A DNA stretch of 64,000 nt from an uncultured Myxococcales bacterium (lineage in GTDB: Bacteria > Myxococcota_A > UBA9042 > DTJE01), in contig CAIOFV010000037.1 of NCBI GenBank assembly GCA_903857665.1, forward strand, positions 1 to 64,000, written 5' to 3'. Both the position numbers and the translations under genes were made by a program. How positions within the stretch are numbered: position 1 is the stretch's first letter; each line of letters opens with the position of its first letter. Shown here piece by piece: positions 19,650 through 29,813 of the stretch. Under the pieces are notes generated by a model. That model was not told the origin of the DNA. It did not search any database and saw nothing but the letters and a program-made list of their open reading frames with translations.

Positions 19650-22052
19650 TCAGGCGCATGTGATGGGCAGGCAGGCCTTCACGCTGCCCGATGGCGACGA
19701 ATCCAACGGAGCCGCCGTCGATGTGCAGATCGAGCCGTCCGCCTGTCCCACGCAATCGGCATCGACGTCGCAGGGCGCCACGCACCGGTAGTCCCTCAGG
19801 TAGGGAACCGACGAGGCGTCGGCGCACCTCAGACCGGGACCGCAGTCCTCGTCGACCCGGCACTGCACGCACGAGGTCACCTGTCGGCAGATCGGGATGC
19901 TCAGGGAAGCGGTCGGATCGGACCGGGGCACGACGACGCGCGGGGCGCAGACCGCCCCCCAGCCTGCCACGAGGCCACAATCGGCGTCCGTCCGGCAACC
20001 CAGGGAGCAGAAGCCCACGCCCGACAGGGCCGAGGGTTCGCACAGGCCCGTGGCGCAATCGGATCCATCCTTCGATGGGGTGCAGGGCTGCCCCGGCGCG
20101 GCGCCGCCGGTCGGCTTGACGCAGAACCAGCGAACCTCGTCGATGCCGCCCGGGACGCCGGTTCGCACCGCCGCCCGGCAGTACTCGTCGAGGTTCGCGC
20201 AGACCGGGGTGTCGTCGCAGGGAGCCAGGCTGCTGTCGCCGGGCACCGGCACGCACCAGGATGCCCACAGGTCGTCGGTGTTCACGCGAGTGCCGGCGGC
20301 GGAAAACGGCAGGGCTTCGCAGGTCCACCGGACCGTCGAGCTCCCGAAGGAGGACGAGTCGGGACAGTCGGCCCGCGTCCGACAGGGTTCCGAGCAGATC
20401 CCCGGCACGCCGTCGGTGGCGTCCTCGAGCAGGCAGGCCCGCGAACGGCACGTCGCCCCGAAGGCGGCTGCGCCACAGGCGGTCCCGACCGGCTGGGCAT
20501 CGGTGGGCGGCGCCATGCAGAGCAGGTCCACCCGCGTCGGGTCCGCGGTGGCGGGGACATAGGCCGTGCAGGCCGCATCCGCGGCGCAGTCCGAAGCGAC
20601 CAGGCAGGCCGGCGCCGGGTCGCCCGACGTCAGGCACAGGGGAACCCGCAGGTTCACGTCGATCTTCCCGTCGCCATTGGCGTCGGTGGGGAACTCCCGG
20701 AGGCCGCACCGCTGGCCCGCCCCGCAGTCGGCATCCTCCGTGCACAGGGCGCCGCAACGACCGTCGAAGCAGTAGGCCTCGTTCGAGCAGGGAACGACCG
20801 GTCGACCGTCGCCCGCGGCCGTGTTGCAGGGCTGGCCCTCGCCGGCGCCCCCCGCCAGGCGTCGCTGGCATCGGCCGGGAGGGTCGCCGGCCGCTGACGC
20901 GATCATCTGCGCGACGTCGGCAAGGCAATAGAAGGCTGGATCCCGGCAGTCCTGGTCGATGCGGCACGCCTTGGGTGCGCAGGCGGCGTACAGCCCGGAA
21001 GGGTCGGCGATCAACACGCCGGTCGAGCACGACCAGGCGCTGCAATCCGCATCGGTCGCGCAGGACGCCCCGCCGTCCCGGCACGTGCCGGAGGCCGAAT
21101 CACACTGGACAGCGTCCGTGACGCAGGCCCCGTCGTTCGCGCAGGGCGCCGAGCATCCCCGGGTCGAGCAGTTCCACGCAAGGCACCGCCTCGCCTGCCC
21201 CAGCCCCGGATCCCAGCCACAGGGGTCTGCCAGCAGGCCTCCCCCCGGGGTCGCAGCCAGGCACCGGGCCTCCCGGTTGCCGCGCACCTTCACGTATCCG
21301 CAGGCCTCGCCCGACGGACAGGGGGTCCCGTCGTCGCAGGGGGTGAAGGAGGAGCGCGGAAGGCAGCGGCCCCGAGCTCCTCCGGGGCCTGCGGCCAGTT
21401 CCTCCTCGACACAGGCCCACGCCCCGGGGAACCGGTCGGCCAGCGCCCCTTGGCAATCCCCGGCTGGGGCGTCGTCATCATCGATCCCATCGGTTCCCGG
21501 GATGCCCGTGCCGTTCTGCACGATGTCCCGCGTCAGCGAGCACCAGCGCGAGCAGACGCCGGATACGCATGGCCCCTCGCGACACTGGTCGTCCTGGCAG
21601 CCGGGCCAGGACGGGTTCGCGACGCCCGACCCGGGCAGCCAGGAAATCGCGACGGTCGGGGAACAGTCCTCGGTCGGGCCACAGCCCCCCCCGAAGGCGA
21701 TCTGCACGGACATCAGCAGGCACTGGGATCCGTCGGTGGCGCACTGGGTGCCCGATGGGCAGGTCCCGCAGGAGCCGCCGCAACCGTCGTCGCCGCAGGG
21801 ATGGCCGTAGCACTGCGTAACGCAACCCGGGTCGTGGAACGAATCCTGGCCGGGGTCCGCGGGAAGGTCGGCGTCGTGCCCACCCGAATCCCGATGATCG
21901 GATCCGGGGTCCGCCACGTCCGCCACGTCCGGGAACCATCCGGGATCGGTCACCTCGACATCTGCAGGCTGCGACGGGATGTGGAACAGCGACCGGCACC
22001 CCGCGGGGGCCAGGACGACCATCGCGACCAGCAGCGACGAGCCTCGTCGCAC
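19650..22052 (-). CDS. large Cys-rich lipoprotein
   Basis: lipobox 'LAPAGC'; Asp/Ala/Val linker; dozens of 'CxxDxDC'-type repeats. Confidence 0.8.
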   Translation of the reverse strand: MRRGSSLLVAMVVLAPAGCRSLFHIPSQPADVEVTDPGWFPDVADVADPGSDHRDSGGHDADLPADPGQDSFHDPGCVTQCYGHPCGDDGCGGSCGTCPSGTQCATDGSQCLLMSVQIAFGGGCGPTEDCSPTVAISWLPGSGVANPSWPGCQDDQCREGPCVSGVCSRWCSLTRDIVQNGTGIPGTDGIDDDDAPAGDCQGALADRFPGAWACVEEELAAGPGGARGRCLPRSSFTPCDDGTPCPSGEACGYVKVRGNREARCLAATPGGGLLADPCGWDPGLGQARRCLAWNCSTRGCSAPCANDGACVTDAVQCDSASGTCRDGGASCATDADCSAWSCSTGVLIADPSGLYAACAPKACRIDQDCRDPAFYCLADVAQMIASAAGDPPGRCQRRLAGGAGEGQPCNTAAGDGRPVVPCSNEAYCFDGRCGALCTEDADCGAGQRCGLREFPTDANGDGKIDVNLRVPLCLTSGDPAPACLVASDCAADAACTAYVPATADPTRVDLLCMAPPTDAQPVGTACGAAAFGATCRSRACLLEDATDGVPGICSEPCRTRADCPDSSSFGSSTVRWTCEALPFSAAGTRVNTDDLWASWCVPVPGDSSLAPCDDTPVCANLDEYCRAAVRTGVPGGIDEVRWFCVKPTGGAAPGQPCTPSKDGSDCATGLCEPSALSGVGFCSLGCRTDADCGLVAGWGAVCAPRVVVPRSDPTASLSIPICRQVTSCVQCRVDEDCGPGLRCADASSVPYLRDYRCVAPCDVDADCVGQADGSICTSTAAPLDSSPSGSVKACLPITCA

Positions 22053-22121
22053 GCGGACACCCCCCGGAGAACCTCCAGAACACTACCCGTTTCAACGCCC
22101 GCGAGCAACCGGAGGACGCCG

Positions 22122-23294
22122 TCAGCGGCCCGCACCAGGCTCGCGCCGGAGCCACTTCGCCCAGCGATCGGCGACCGTATCCCACGACAGGTCCGCGACC
22201 GCGGCCATCGCGCCGCGGGACAGGCTCGCCCTGAGTTCGTGGTCCTCCAGCACCGCACGGATCGCCCGACGCAGATCCGCCGCGTCGCCGGGAACGGCCA
22301 GCAGCCCTCCGCCGTGGCGGAACACGGCCTCACCGGCGCCGCCAGCCGACGTGGTGACGACCGGCAGGCCGCACGACCACGCTTCCGGGATCACCCGGGG
22401 CATCCCCTCGGCCCGTCCCAGGAAGCCGACGCGGGAAGGAACGACCAGCAGGTCCGCTCTCGCCATCGCGCGCCGCGCGTCCTCCCGATCCACTTCGCCC
22501 TCGAACCGCGCGCGGACCCCCAGGTCGGCCGCCAGTCGGCGCAGCGCCGGGCCTTCCGGGCCGTCCCCGACCACCGTCAGCGCCACGTTCGACAACCCGG
22601 CCACGGCCCGCAGCAGCACGTCCACGCCCTTCTGCGGCACCAGTCGACCCACGAACAGCAACCGCTTGACGGTGGCGTGCCCCGACGGCGGTCCCACGAC
22701 GGTCCGAAGGTCCACGCCGAGGGGAATCGTGACCAGCCGGGCATGATCGCCGACGGCCTTCCGAACCTCCTGCTCGACCGTCGCCGAAACGCATGCCACG
22801 GACGTCGCCGAACGCACCGCTTCGCGAATCAGGAGGGACAGCGGGGGAAGGCGCGCAGCGACGGGCGGCCCCGAGTGGGCGACCACGAACAACGGCCGAC
22901 CCGAGACCCGGGCCACCGCGGCCCCGACCGCGCCCATCGGCAACAACCAATGCGCCACGATGGCGTCGCACACCGCCGCGCGCGCGGCGGCCTCGATGGC
23001 GAAGGCGGTCAGGAAACGGGGCAACCCCAGGGCCTCCGTCGGGTGCCGCCGCAGGTTCGATTCAAGCCCCGAGCCGTGGAACGCGCGCGATTGCGCCGGA
23101 AGGAAGGAGGGCAGCCACTCCACCCGCACCGGGTCCGTCGAATCGGGGGCCGGCACGTCATCCGGGGGCCGCGGCGCGGCCACCAGGATGTCGAACCCCC
23201 GTCGCGCAAGGAAATCGCACCAGTCCTTCACGAAGCCGCCCCGGGCGTCGCCGGGGCGAAGAGGCCACGAACTGGTGAGTACCAGCAGGCGCAT
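22122..23294 (-). CDS. glycosyltransferase family 4
   Basis: 'LLFVGRLVPQKGVDVLLRAVAGL', 'VVPSRVGFLGRAEGMPRVIPEAWSCGLPVVTTSAGGAGEAV'. Confidence 0.9.
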   Translation of the reverse strand: MRLLVLTSSWPLRPGDARGGFVKDWCDFLARRGFDILVAAPRPPDDVPAPDSTDPVRVEWLPSFLPAQSRAFHGSGLESNLRRHPTEALGLPRFLTAFAIEAAARAAVCDAIVAHWLLPMGAVGAAVARVSGRPLFVVAHSGPPVAARLPPLSLLIREAVRSATSVACVSATVEQEVRKAVGDHARLVTIPLGVDLRTVVGPPSGHATVKRLLFVGRLVPQKGVDVLLRAVAGLSNVALTVVGDGPEGPALRRLAADLGVRARFEGEVDREDARRAMARADLLVVPSRVGFLGRAEGMPRVIPEAWSCGLPVVTTSAGGAGEAVFRHGGGLLAVPGDAADLRRAIRAVLEDHELRASLSRGAMAAVADLSWDTVADRWAKWLRREPGAGR

Positions 23295-23351
23295 GATCGT
23301 TCAATGCCCTCCGGTCGGCCTCGTCGGCCGCAAACGGGTTCGGGCCGGATC

Positions 23352-24113
23352 CTACCCCGCAGCGCGCGCCGCCGCACGGGTCGGCCCGGATGCAGCCGTT
23401 CCGATCCGCCGACGCGCCAACCCTTTCACCAGGAACCCCCTCAGCAGCACCAGTGGGTACACGATCGCAGCCAGGGCCGGCCGGATCCCCGACGGCTCGC
23501 CCCGGTACACCGGGGCCACCGTCACCTGCGCCACCGGCAGTCCGGCGCCGGCCAGCGCCGCCAGCAGGTCGTTCGGGAAACCGTATCGGGGGTACAGCCA
23601 CTCCAGCGGCAGGCGATCCAGCGCGTCCAACCGCAAGGCCGTGTATCCGCATTGGGAGTCCATCAGGCCCGTCAGCCCGGTCACCCGGCGCGTCAGCCAG
23701 GTCAGGCAGCAGTTCCCGGCAAACCTCGTCAACGGCATGACCCTGGGACAGTCGGGATGCGACAGGCGATCGCCCTTGCTGTAGGCCGCCTGGCGCTGCA
23801 GCACGGGAGCCAGCAGCGCGGGCAGGTCCGCCGGATCCATCTGGCCGTCGGCCGCCATCACCACCGCGACATCCGCTCCCAGGCGACGCGCTTCCGCGTA
23901 CCCGGTCAGGATGGCCGCCCCGACGCCCCGATTCCGGTCATGGCGAACCCAGGCCACGCGCGCCTCGGTAGCCGCCTCCGCCCTCGGATGCGACCCGTCG
24001 TCCACCACCACGAATTCATCGACGAAGGAGGGGACCGCCAGCAGGACGGACTTCAGCCGACCGCCCGCGTTGAAGGCCGGGATCACGACCGCGACTCGCT
24101 GGCCTTGCAGCAT
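23352..24113 (-). CDS. glycosyltransferase family 2
   Basis: 'VAVVIPAFNAGGRLKSVL...DEFVVVDDGSHPRAEAATEAR...VVMAADGQMDP'. Confidence 0.9.
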   Translation of the reverse strand: MLQGQRVAVVIPAFNAGGRLKSVLLAVPSFVDEFVVVDDGSHPRAEAATEARVAWVRHDRNRGVGAAILTGYAEARRLGADVAVVMAADGQMDPADLPALLAPVLQRQAAYSKGDRLSHPDCPRVMPLTRFAGNCCLTWLTRRVTGLTGLMDSQCGYTALRLDALDRLPLEWLYPRYGFPNDLLAALAGAGLPVAQVTVAPVYRGEPSGIRPALAAIVYPLVLLRGFLVKGLARRRIGTAASGPTRAAARAAG

Positions 24114-24119
24114 CGGGCG

Positions 24120-24836
24120 TCAGAATTCGAAGGCGATTCCCGCCACGAAGTTGCGGGACGACAGATTCATGGACGTCTTCGAACCGAAGTCGTCGATCCA
24201 GTTCCAGGTGTACTCGGCGAACAGGTAGGTGTTGTTGACACCCATCTCGTCGTCGAGGGTCTGGGCCATCATGGGGGCCAGCGAGTCCAGTTGGAACATG
24301 AGCCCCACCGACGCGTGCCCGCCGAACGTCAAGCCGCGACCGCGGGTCCCGTCCGCGGCCTTGGACACCGAGCCGACCCCGTTGGTGACCCACCAGAAGT
24401 AGCCGTCCAGGCCGCCCTTCACGACCGGCACGAACGGGAACTTGAAGCGATGCGCCAGGTAGTCGAAGCGGTAGATCAACGACAGCGACAGCGGCAGGAG
24501 GTGCATCTTGGTGGGGTCGGTGGACTTCGCACCACTCTCCAGCAAGCCGTGGCCCTTGGCCTGGGTGTACCCGATGGATCCGCCAACGGCCAGGACACCG
24601 ACCTGCTTGAAGAATTCCCAGTCGAACTCCACCTGGCTCGTCAGGAAATACCCGCCGCCGAACGTGTCGTTCCACGGCTTCTTGGTCGTGAATTCCTTGT
24701 CCACGTCCGGCCTCCAGGGCCCGAACTTCAGTTCGGCTATGAAGTTGCGCGGGGACTCGGCCCGGGCGGGAAGGCTCGCGCCCACCACCACCAGCGCCGC
24801 CAGTACCGCCAGAGGCAACGAAATCGCAGTCCGCAT
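24120..24836 (-). CDS. outer-membrane beta-barrel protein (MXAN_2562-like)
   Basis: signal peptide, 'FIAELKFGPWRPDVDKEF', alternating strands ending in 'FVAGIAFEF' (terminal F); 1-bp overlap with upstream gene. Confidence 0.7.
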   Translation of the reverse strand: MRTAISLPLAVLAALVVVGASLPARAESPRNFIAELKFGPWRPDVDKEFTTKKPWNDTFGGGYFLTSQVEFDWEFFKQVGVLAVGGSIGYTQAKGHGLLESGAKSTDPTKMHLLPLSLSLIYRFDYLAHRFKFPFVPVVKGGLDGYFWWVTNGVGSVSKAADGTRGRGLTFGGHASVGLMFQLDSLAPMMAQTLDDEMGVNNTYLFAEYTWNWIDDFGSKTSMNLSSRNFVAGIAFEF

Positions 24837-26116
24837 CACGACCGCCTCCTTGCGCGGACTACGGCCAGCGTCGCAAACCCGGCCGCGAACATCACCAGGA
24901 TCAGGCACAGCGGCACGACGAAGCCCCATCCGGACGGCAGCGCCGTCGCCAGGCCGGCCATCGTGACCAGGGGCCACAGCATCACGCGGGCCGTGGCGCG
25001 CAGCCCTTCACTGCCTGCGATGAAGTCCGCAAGGGGCGGGCTGAGGGCGTAGTACGTCGCCACCAGGCCGCGACCCGGCCCCCACGTCATCAGGAAGCGG
25101 TCCCGGAAGGCCCGCAGCGTCCAGACCTCGTCGGCCATGTACGACCCGTAGGCGGCCGTGGCGATGAAGCAGTATCCGCCCTTGTCGTGCCCGACCTCGG
25201 GGCTCGACCGGTAGGCCTCGAAGAAATCGTAGACCGGCACGGGCATGGCCGTGCTGACGGCGGACAGGGGGCCTTCGTTCCCGTTCTCGTCCACGGCCGC
25301 CACGGCATAGTAGTACATGACGTTGTTGTCGAGCCCCGTGACCTGGTGGGTGTGCGAACTGATGGACCCATCGCGCTTGGCCAGGGTGAGCGTGGTGCCG
25401 TCGAACGTTTCCTTGCTCGTATAGACGGCATACGTGAGCCCCGTCTCATCCGTGTTGTCCGGATCGGTCCACTTCACCGTGATGTTCGAATCCCCCTCGT
25501 TGGGTTCCCCCAGCACGGGCGCCGCCGGAGGCTTCAGGTCGAACCGGAAGGGGATCGCCTCGCCATCGACCCAGGCCGCCGTGGTCAGGACCGCGGGCGC
25601 CGACACGATGACGTACAGGTTCGTCGTCTTGTCCGTTCCCGATTGGCAGTCCGTGGTGGTCAATGCGTTGTCGGCTGCCACGTCGCTGACGACCTGGACC
25701 TGCAACGAAACCGTCGTGGCAGAGGCCGTGGAGGGGAAATCCTGGGCGGGATAGAACATCCCGGTGTGACAGGAGGCATCATCGACCGTGTTGGTGGCGG
25801 TTTGCGCGCAGGTCCCGTTCGGAAGGCTCAGCTTGGCATACCACTGCCACTCCGACGTCGTCTCGTTGTTCAACATCCACTTGACCTTGAGGTAGCAGGC
25901 GTTCTTCCTGAGGTCCAGGCAGTCGGCGAGGTTGACGACGTGCTTCGTATCCAGGGAAGTCTTCCCGATACGAGCGTCCAGGCTGCAGCCGGTGCCCACG
26001 GCCTCGAGGCCCTGGAACGAATAGTTGGTGATGGTCGCCCCGGCCCGGATCGGGGCCAGCGTCGTCGCAACCAGTACCGCCAGTGCCAGGGACACGATGC
26101 GTGCGTTCGTTTTCAT
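24836..26116 (-). CDS. fibronectin-III/CFI-box protein with C-terminal membrane sorting-like tail
   Basis: Fn3-like 'PAAPVLGEPNEGDSNITVKWTDPDNTDETGLTYAVY'; 'CFIATAAYGS'; C-terminal TM plus 'RARRRS'. Confidence 0.8.
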   Translation of the reverse strand: MKTNARIVSLALAVLVATTLAPIRAGATITNYSFQGLEAVGTGCSLDARIGKTSLDTKHVVNLADCLDLRKNACYLKVKWMLNNETTSEWQWYAKLSLPNGTCAQTATNTVDDASCHTGMFYPAQDFPSTASATTVSLQVQVVSDVAADNALTTTDCQSGTDKTTNLYVIVSAPAVLTTAAWVDGEAIPFRFDLKPPAAPVLGEPNEGDSNITVKWTDPDNTDETGLTYAVYTSKETFDGTTLTLAKRDGSISSHTHQVTGLDNNVMYYYAVAAVDENGNEGPLSAVSTAMPVPVYDFFEAYRSSPEVGHDKGGYCFIATAAYGSYMADEVWTLRAFRDRFLMTWGPGRGLVATYYALSPPLADFIAGSEGLRATARVMLWPLVTMAGLATALPSGWGFVVPLCLILVMFAAGFATLAVVRARRRS

Positions 26117-26258
26117 GGCGCTACATCCAAGCAAACCTCGTGCCATCCGGCACCCGCTGCAAATCCACCCCGCAAGGGCTTCGGAACCGGCCCGCGGGGA
26201 GCCTGGCGTGCCAATTTGTCAACCCGCCCGCCACAACGACGCCAGGGTTGACACAGGG

Positions 26259-26296
26259 GGCACCCGAGGCGGCTTCGCGCCCGGGCGGAAACCATC
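26259..26296 (+). repeat. possible truncated dispersed repeat copy E
   Basis: 'ggcacccgaggcggcttcgcgcccgggcggaaacc' shares the 5' core only. Confidence 0.4.
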
Positions 26297-27355
26297 CTAC
26301 TCTTCCTCGGCCGGTTCCTGCCGGGCTTCGGCGAACACCGGCGTCACGCCCAGGAGGTACTCCGCGATGTGGACCGCGTTCAGGGCGGCCCCCTTGCGGA
26401 TGTTGTCCGAAGACAGCCAGAGGTTCAGGCCCCGATCCACGGTCGGGTCCCGCCGGATGCGGCCCACCAGCACGTCGTCGCGTCCCGTGGCGTCCAGGGG
26501 CATCGGGTACTCCCCGTTTGCCGGGTCATCCACGACCACGACGCTCGGCGCGCCGGCCAGTACCTTCCGAGCCTCGTCGGCGGTGACCGGCGAATCGAAC
26601 TCGACGTTGATCGATTCGGAATGGCCGTTCAGCACGGGCACCCGGACCGCCGTCGCGGTGATCCGCAGGTCCGGCAGGCCCAGGATCTTGCGGGACTCGT
26701 TGACGATCTTGGTTTCTTCCGTCGTGTAGCCTTCGTCCTCCGGCCGGAAGATTTCGACCTGTGGCACGACGTTGAAGGCGATCTGGTGCGGGAAGGCCTG
26801 GATTTCAAGGGGCCGCCGGTTCAGCATCGCCACGCACTGTCCCACCAGTTCGTCGCCGCCCTTCCGCCCCGCGCCGCTGACCGCCTGGTAGGTGGACACA
26901 ATGACGCGCTTCAGGCCGAACGCCTTGTGCAGGGGAGCCAGCACCAGCGTCAGCGGGATGCTGCTGCAGTTCGGGCTGCTGATGATGCCCTTATGGCCGC
27001 GGGCCGCCTCCCCGTTCACTTCCGGGACCACCAGCGGCACGTCCGGATCCATCCGGTACGCGCTGGACTTGTCGATCACCACGGCGCCGGCAGCCACGGC
27101 CCGCGGCGCGAAATCGCGGCTGACCGAGGCGCCCGGCGCGGAAAGGATCACGTCGATTCCCGCGAAATCGGCGCCGGCGAGGTTTTCGACGGTGACCTGC
27201 GTGCCGCCGAACGCGACCGTCGTCCCGGCGCTCCGTCCAGACGCGAACAGGCGAAGGCGCCCCACCGGGAACCCTCGCTCCTCCAGCAGTTCGATCGCCT
27301 CGCGGCCCACCATCCCGGTGGCGCCCACCACCGCGACGTTGAATGTCTTCGCCAT
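26297..27355 (-). CDS. asd: aspartate-semialdehyde dehydrogenase
   Basis: 'VAVVGATGMVGREAIELLEERGFP', 'ISSPNCSSIPL', 'GHSESINVEF'. Confidence 0.93.
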   Translation of the reverse strand: MAKTFNVAVVGATGMVGREAIELLEERGFPVGRLRLFASGRSAGTTVAFGGTQVTVENLAGADFAGIDVILSAPGASVSRDFAPRAVAAGAVVIDKSSAYRMDPDVPLVVPEVNGEAARGHKGIISSPNCSSIPLTLVLAPLHKAFGLKRVIVSTYQAVSGAGRKGGDELVGQCVAMLNRRPLEIQAFPHQIAFNVVPQVEIFRPEDEGYTTEETKIVNESRKILGLPDLRITATAVRVPVLNGHSESINVEFDSPVTADEARKVLAGAPSVVVVDDPANGEYPMPLDATGRDDVLVGRIRRDPTVDRGLNLWLSSDNIRKGAALNAVHIAEYLLGVTPVFAEARQEPAEEE

Positions 27356-27453
27356 CGATCCCTCCAGAGTCCGGATGATTCAGGGCGTCCGGTGCGTCCC
27401 TGTCTTCGGGCTGCCCCAGGCGCCGGAATCATACACCCGACCGACCGGGGGAG

Positions 27454-28002
27454 TCAGGCCGGTGGCGTCAGGAAACGTGCAGATGCGACGGCCGCGAGGA
27501 TCTTGAGCGCGTCGAAGGGCAGGAACGGCAGGGAACCCAGGACCAGCGCTCGATCGGGCGGAAGCCCGAGCATCATCCCCAGCACGGACACCCCGGCCAC
27601 GTGGATCGCCACGACGCCCAGGAGCGCCGCCCAGATCGGCGCAATCCGGGCCCGGGCAACGGCCACGACGGGCGCGGCAACCACGAATCCCGCCAGGTAT
27701 CCCGCGCTCAGCCAGCCGGCTCCGGCCGGGACGGACATCCACCCGGCGAACCACGGCACACCCAGAAGTCCCGCCCCGACATAAATCGCCTGTGACAGGA
27801 AGGCCTGCCGGGGCGACAGGAGCAGGCCGGTCAGCAGCACCGCGAACACCTGGAGCGTGAACGGCACGGGCGTGAAGGGCACGCGGATCGCCACCTGTGC
27901 CCCGAGCGCGGTCGCGATTGTCATCGCCGCCATGCAGGCGGCAGGCGCGGCGCGCTCCCCCATCGCGATCCAGTGACCAGAGGAACGGAGTATCGCAGCC
28001 AT
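27454..28002 (-). CDS. bioY: BioY biotin transporter S component
   Basis: 'VPFTPVPFTLQVFAVLLTGLLLSPRQAFLSQAIYVGAGLLGVPWFAG'. Confidence 0.93.
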   Translation of the reverse strand: MAAILRSSGHWIAMGERAAPAACMAAMTIATALGAQVAIRVPFTPVPFTLQVFAVLLTGLLLSPRQAFLSQAIYVGAGLLGVPWFAGWMSVPAGAGWLSAGYLAGFVVAAPVVAVARARIAPIWAALLGVVAIHVAGVSVLGMMLGLPPDRALVLGSLPFLPFDALKILAAVASARFLTPPA

Positions 28003-28344
28003 CGAGCCTCCTGGGCCTCGGACGCAGGCGCGATCGTGCCCGACCCCGGGCGCGGCGCCAAGGGGGGCGACCCGGAGGGCGCGCCCGCGCTGGGCCGAGG
28101 CCGGTTCGACGCCGTGCGCCCCGCAGGGCAAGGCGGCAGATCGCCCCGGGTCGAAACGCCAGGACTGGAGGTCTGAGGGATCCCTGGACGCAAGCCGGGC
28201 AAGGCACGGCACGCGACAGGCACGTCGAGGAGGACCGGGACGAACGGACCGGGGGCACCTCCCCCGGCCCATCCAGGGCCCGGCAGAGGCGACCTCGAAT
28301 ACCGTCAACGCGCAGGCGACCTCAGGCCGCCGTGCCCGTCATCG

Positions 28345-28761
28345 TCACTTCTTGGCGACAGGCTTCGCCTTGGCCGGGGCCACCTTCTTGGCGGGCGCCT
28401 TGACCGGGGCAGCCTTCTTCGCCGGGGCGACCTTCTTCGCCGGGGCCTTGACCGGGGCGACCTTCTTCGCCGGGGCCTTGACCGGGGCGACCTTCTTCGC
28501 CGGGGCCTTGACCGGGGCGACCTTCTTCGCCGGGGCCTTGACCGGGGCGACCTTCTTCGCGGGCGCCTTCACCGGGGCGACCTTCTTCGCCGGGGCCTTG
28601 ACCGGGGCGACCTTCTTCGCGGGCGCCTTCACCGGGGCCGCGACGGGGGCAGGCTTCGCGACGGGCTTCGCCGCCTTCACGGGGGCAGCCTTCACCGTCT
28701 TCACGGGAGCCTTCGCCGCAACCTTCGGAGCCGCCTTCTTGATGACCTTCTTGACCGCCAT
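28345..28761 (-). CDS. histone H1-like Lys/Ala/Pro-rich protein
   Basis: 'MAVKKVIKKAAPKVAAKAPVK...' with tandem 'APVKAPAKKV' decapeptides. Confidence 0.85.
   Translation of the reverse strand: MAVKKVIKKAAPKVAAKAPVKTVKAAPVKAAKPVAKPAPVAAPVKAPAKKVAPVKAPAKKVAPVKAPAKKVAPVKAPAKKVAPVKAPAKKVAPVKAPAKKVAPVKAPAKKVAPAKKAAPVKAPAKKVAPAKAKPVAKK
28394..28640. repeat. tandem 30-bp repeat inside the H1-like gene
   Basis: near-identical units of 'gccttgaccggggcgaccttcttcgccggg' and variants. Confidence 0.9.
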
Positions 28762-28799
28762 GATGACCTCCAAACGAGTTATGCCCGGGGGGCAAAGCG

Positions 28800-28828
28800 A
28801 AAATAAATCCCATCCGTGTGGAAGTCAA
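28800..28828 (-). promoter_or_regulatory. sigma70-like promoter for the H1-like gene
   Basis: minus strand TTGACT-17 bp-TATTTT. Confidence 0.5.
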
Positions 28829-29114
28829 AGAAACGACATGGCGATCGCTGAACAATGCTCCCGCGTTCCCGGGGATTCGACGCTTTCCCTCCCCCCCGAA
28901 GATGCGTGTCCATGTCACGAACGCCGCATCCTGACTGGTGCAAATCAGATCCGGGGGTTGTGCCGGACGCCATTGCCTGGAGAGGTGCGGGCCCATCATC
29001 GCCGCAGCCGCCACCCTCGCCCACGGGATCGCCGCGCCGACCGGACCGTTTCGACACCGAAAATTTTCCTGAACCGGATTCGCGCCAGCTCCGTCTGTCC
29101 GCAACGACCTTCGA

Positions 29115-29741
29115 ATGGGGGCGATCATGCGGGACCAGGCAGGACGACGAACGGAACGCGATCCGGTGCGGGACGCGGTGGTGCAGTCGCTGGACAAGCT
29201 CTACGGGGCGGCCATGCGATTGACCCGCAACAAGGCCGACGCCGAGGACCTGGTGCAGGAAACGGTGCTGCGAGCCCTGGAGGTCGCGCCGCGCCTGGAC
29301 CCGGGAGGCAACATCCCCGCCTACCTGTGCCGAACCCTCGGCAACCTGTTCATCAACGGGCACCGGCATCGAAAGGTCGCCCGCCGGGTGGGGGAAGAGG
29401 CCTGGTACGGGCTCCTCGACGGCACGACCTATTCGTCCGAAAGCCGCCTCATCTGGGCCGACCCTCCCACCCATCACCGACACACCACGATGGCGAAGGA
29501 TCTGGAGGCCGCGATCGAGGCCCTGCCGGAACGGTTCCGGGCCGTGCTCATCCTGGCCGATCTGCTCGACTGGACCTACGCCGAGATCGCAACGGAACTG
29601 GCGATTCCCATCGGGACCGTGATGTCCCGCCTGTGGAGGGCACGCCACACCACCCGGGCGCGGCTCGACGCGGCCCGGGCCAGCGACCCGACCTCACCCC
29701 TCGACCAGGACGTCGCTTCGGCCGGGAATCGCGCCGGTTGA
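29115..29741 (+). CDS. sigma-70 family (ECF-like) RNA polymerase sigma factor
   Basis: 'LYGAAMRLTRNKADAEDLVQETVLRALE' region 2; 'ALPERFRAVLILADLLDWTYAEIATELAIPIGTVMSRLWRAR' region 4. Confidence 0.92.
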   Translation: MGAIMRDQAGRRTERDPVRDAVVQSLDKLYGAAMRLTRNKADAEDLVQETVLRALEVAPRLDPGGNIPAYLCRTLGNLFINGHRHRKVARRVGEEAWYGLLDGTTYSSESRLIWADPPTHHRHTTMAKDLEAAIEALPERFRAVLILADLLDWTYAEIATELAIPIGTVMSRLWRARHTTRARLDAARASDPTSPLDQDVASAGNRAG

Positions 29742-29813
29742 CGGGATGGACCGGCTCCCGAAACGATCGGGCCGTCGCTTCGATACCTCCCAGCCTTGTG
29801 AAAGGAGGGCTGG

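Noticed and set aside
28394-28640. 30-bp periodic repeats resembling a CRISPR array
   Set aside because: Units are contiguous with no unique spacers and encode an in-frame decapeptide.
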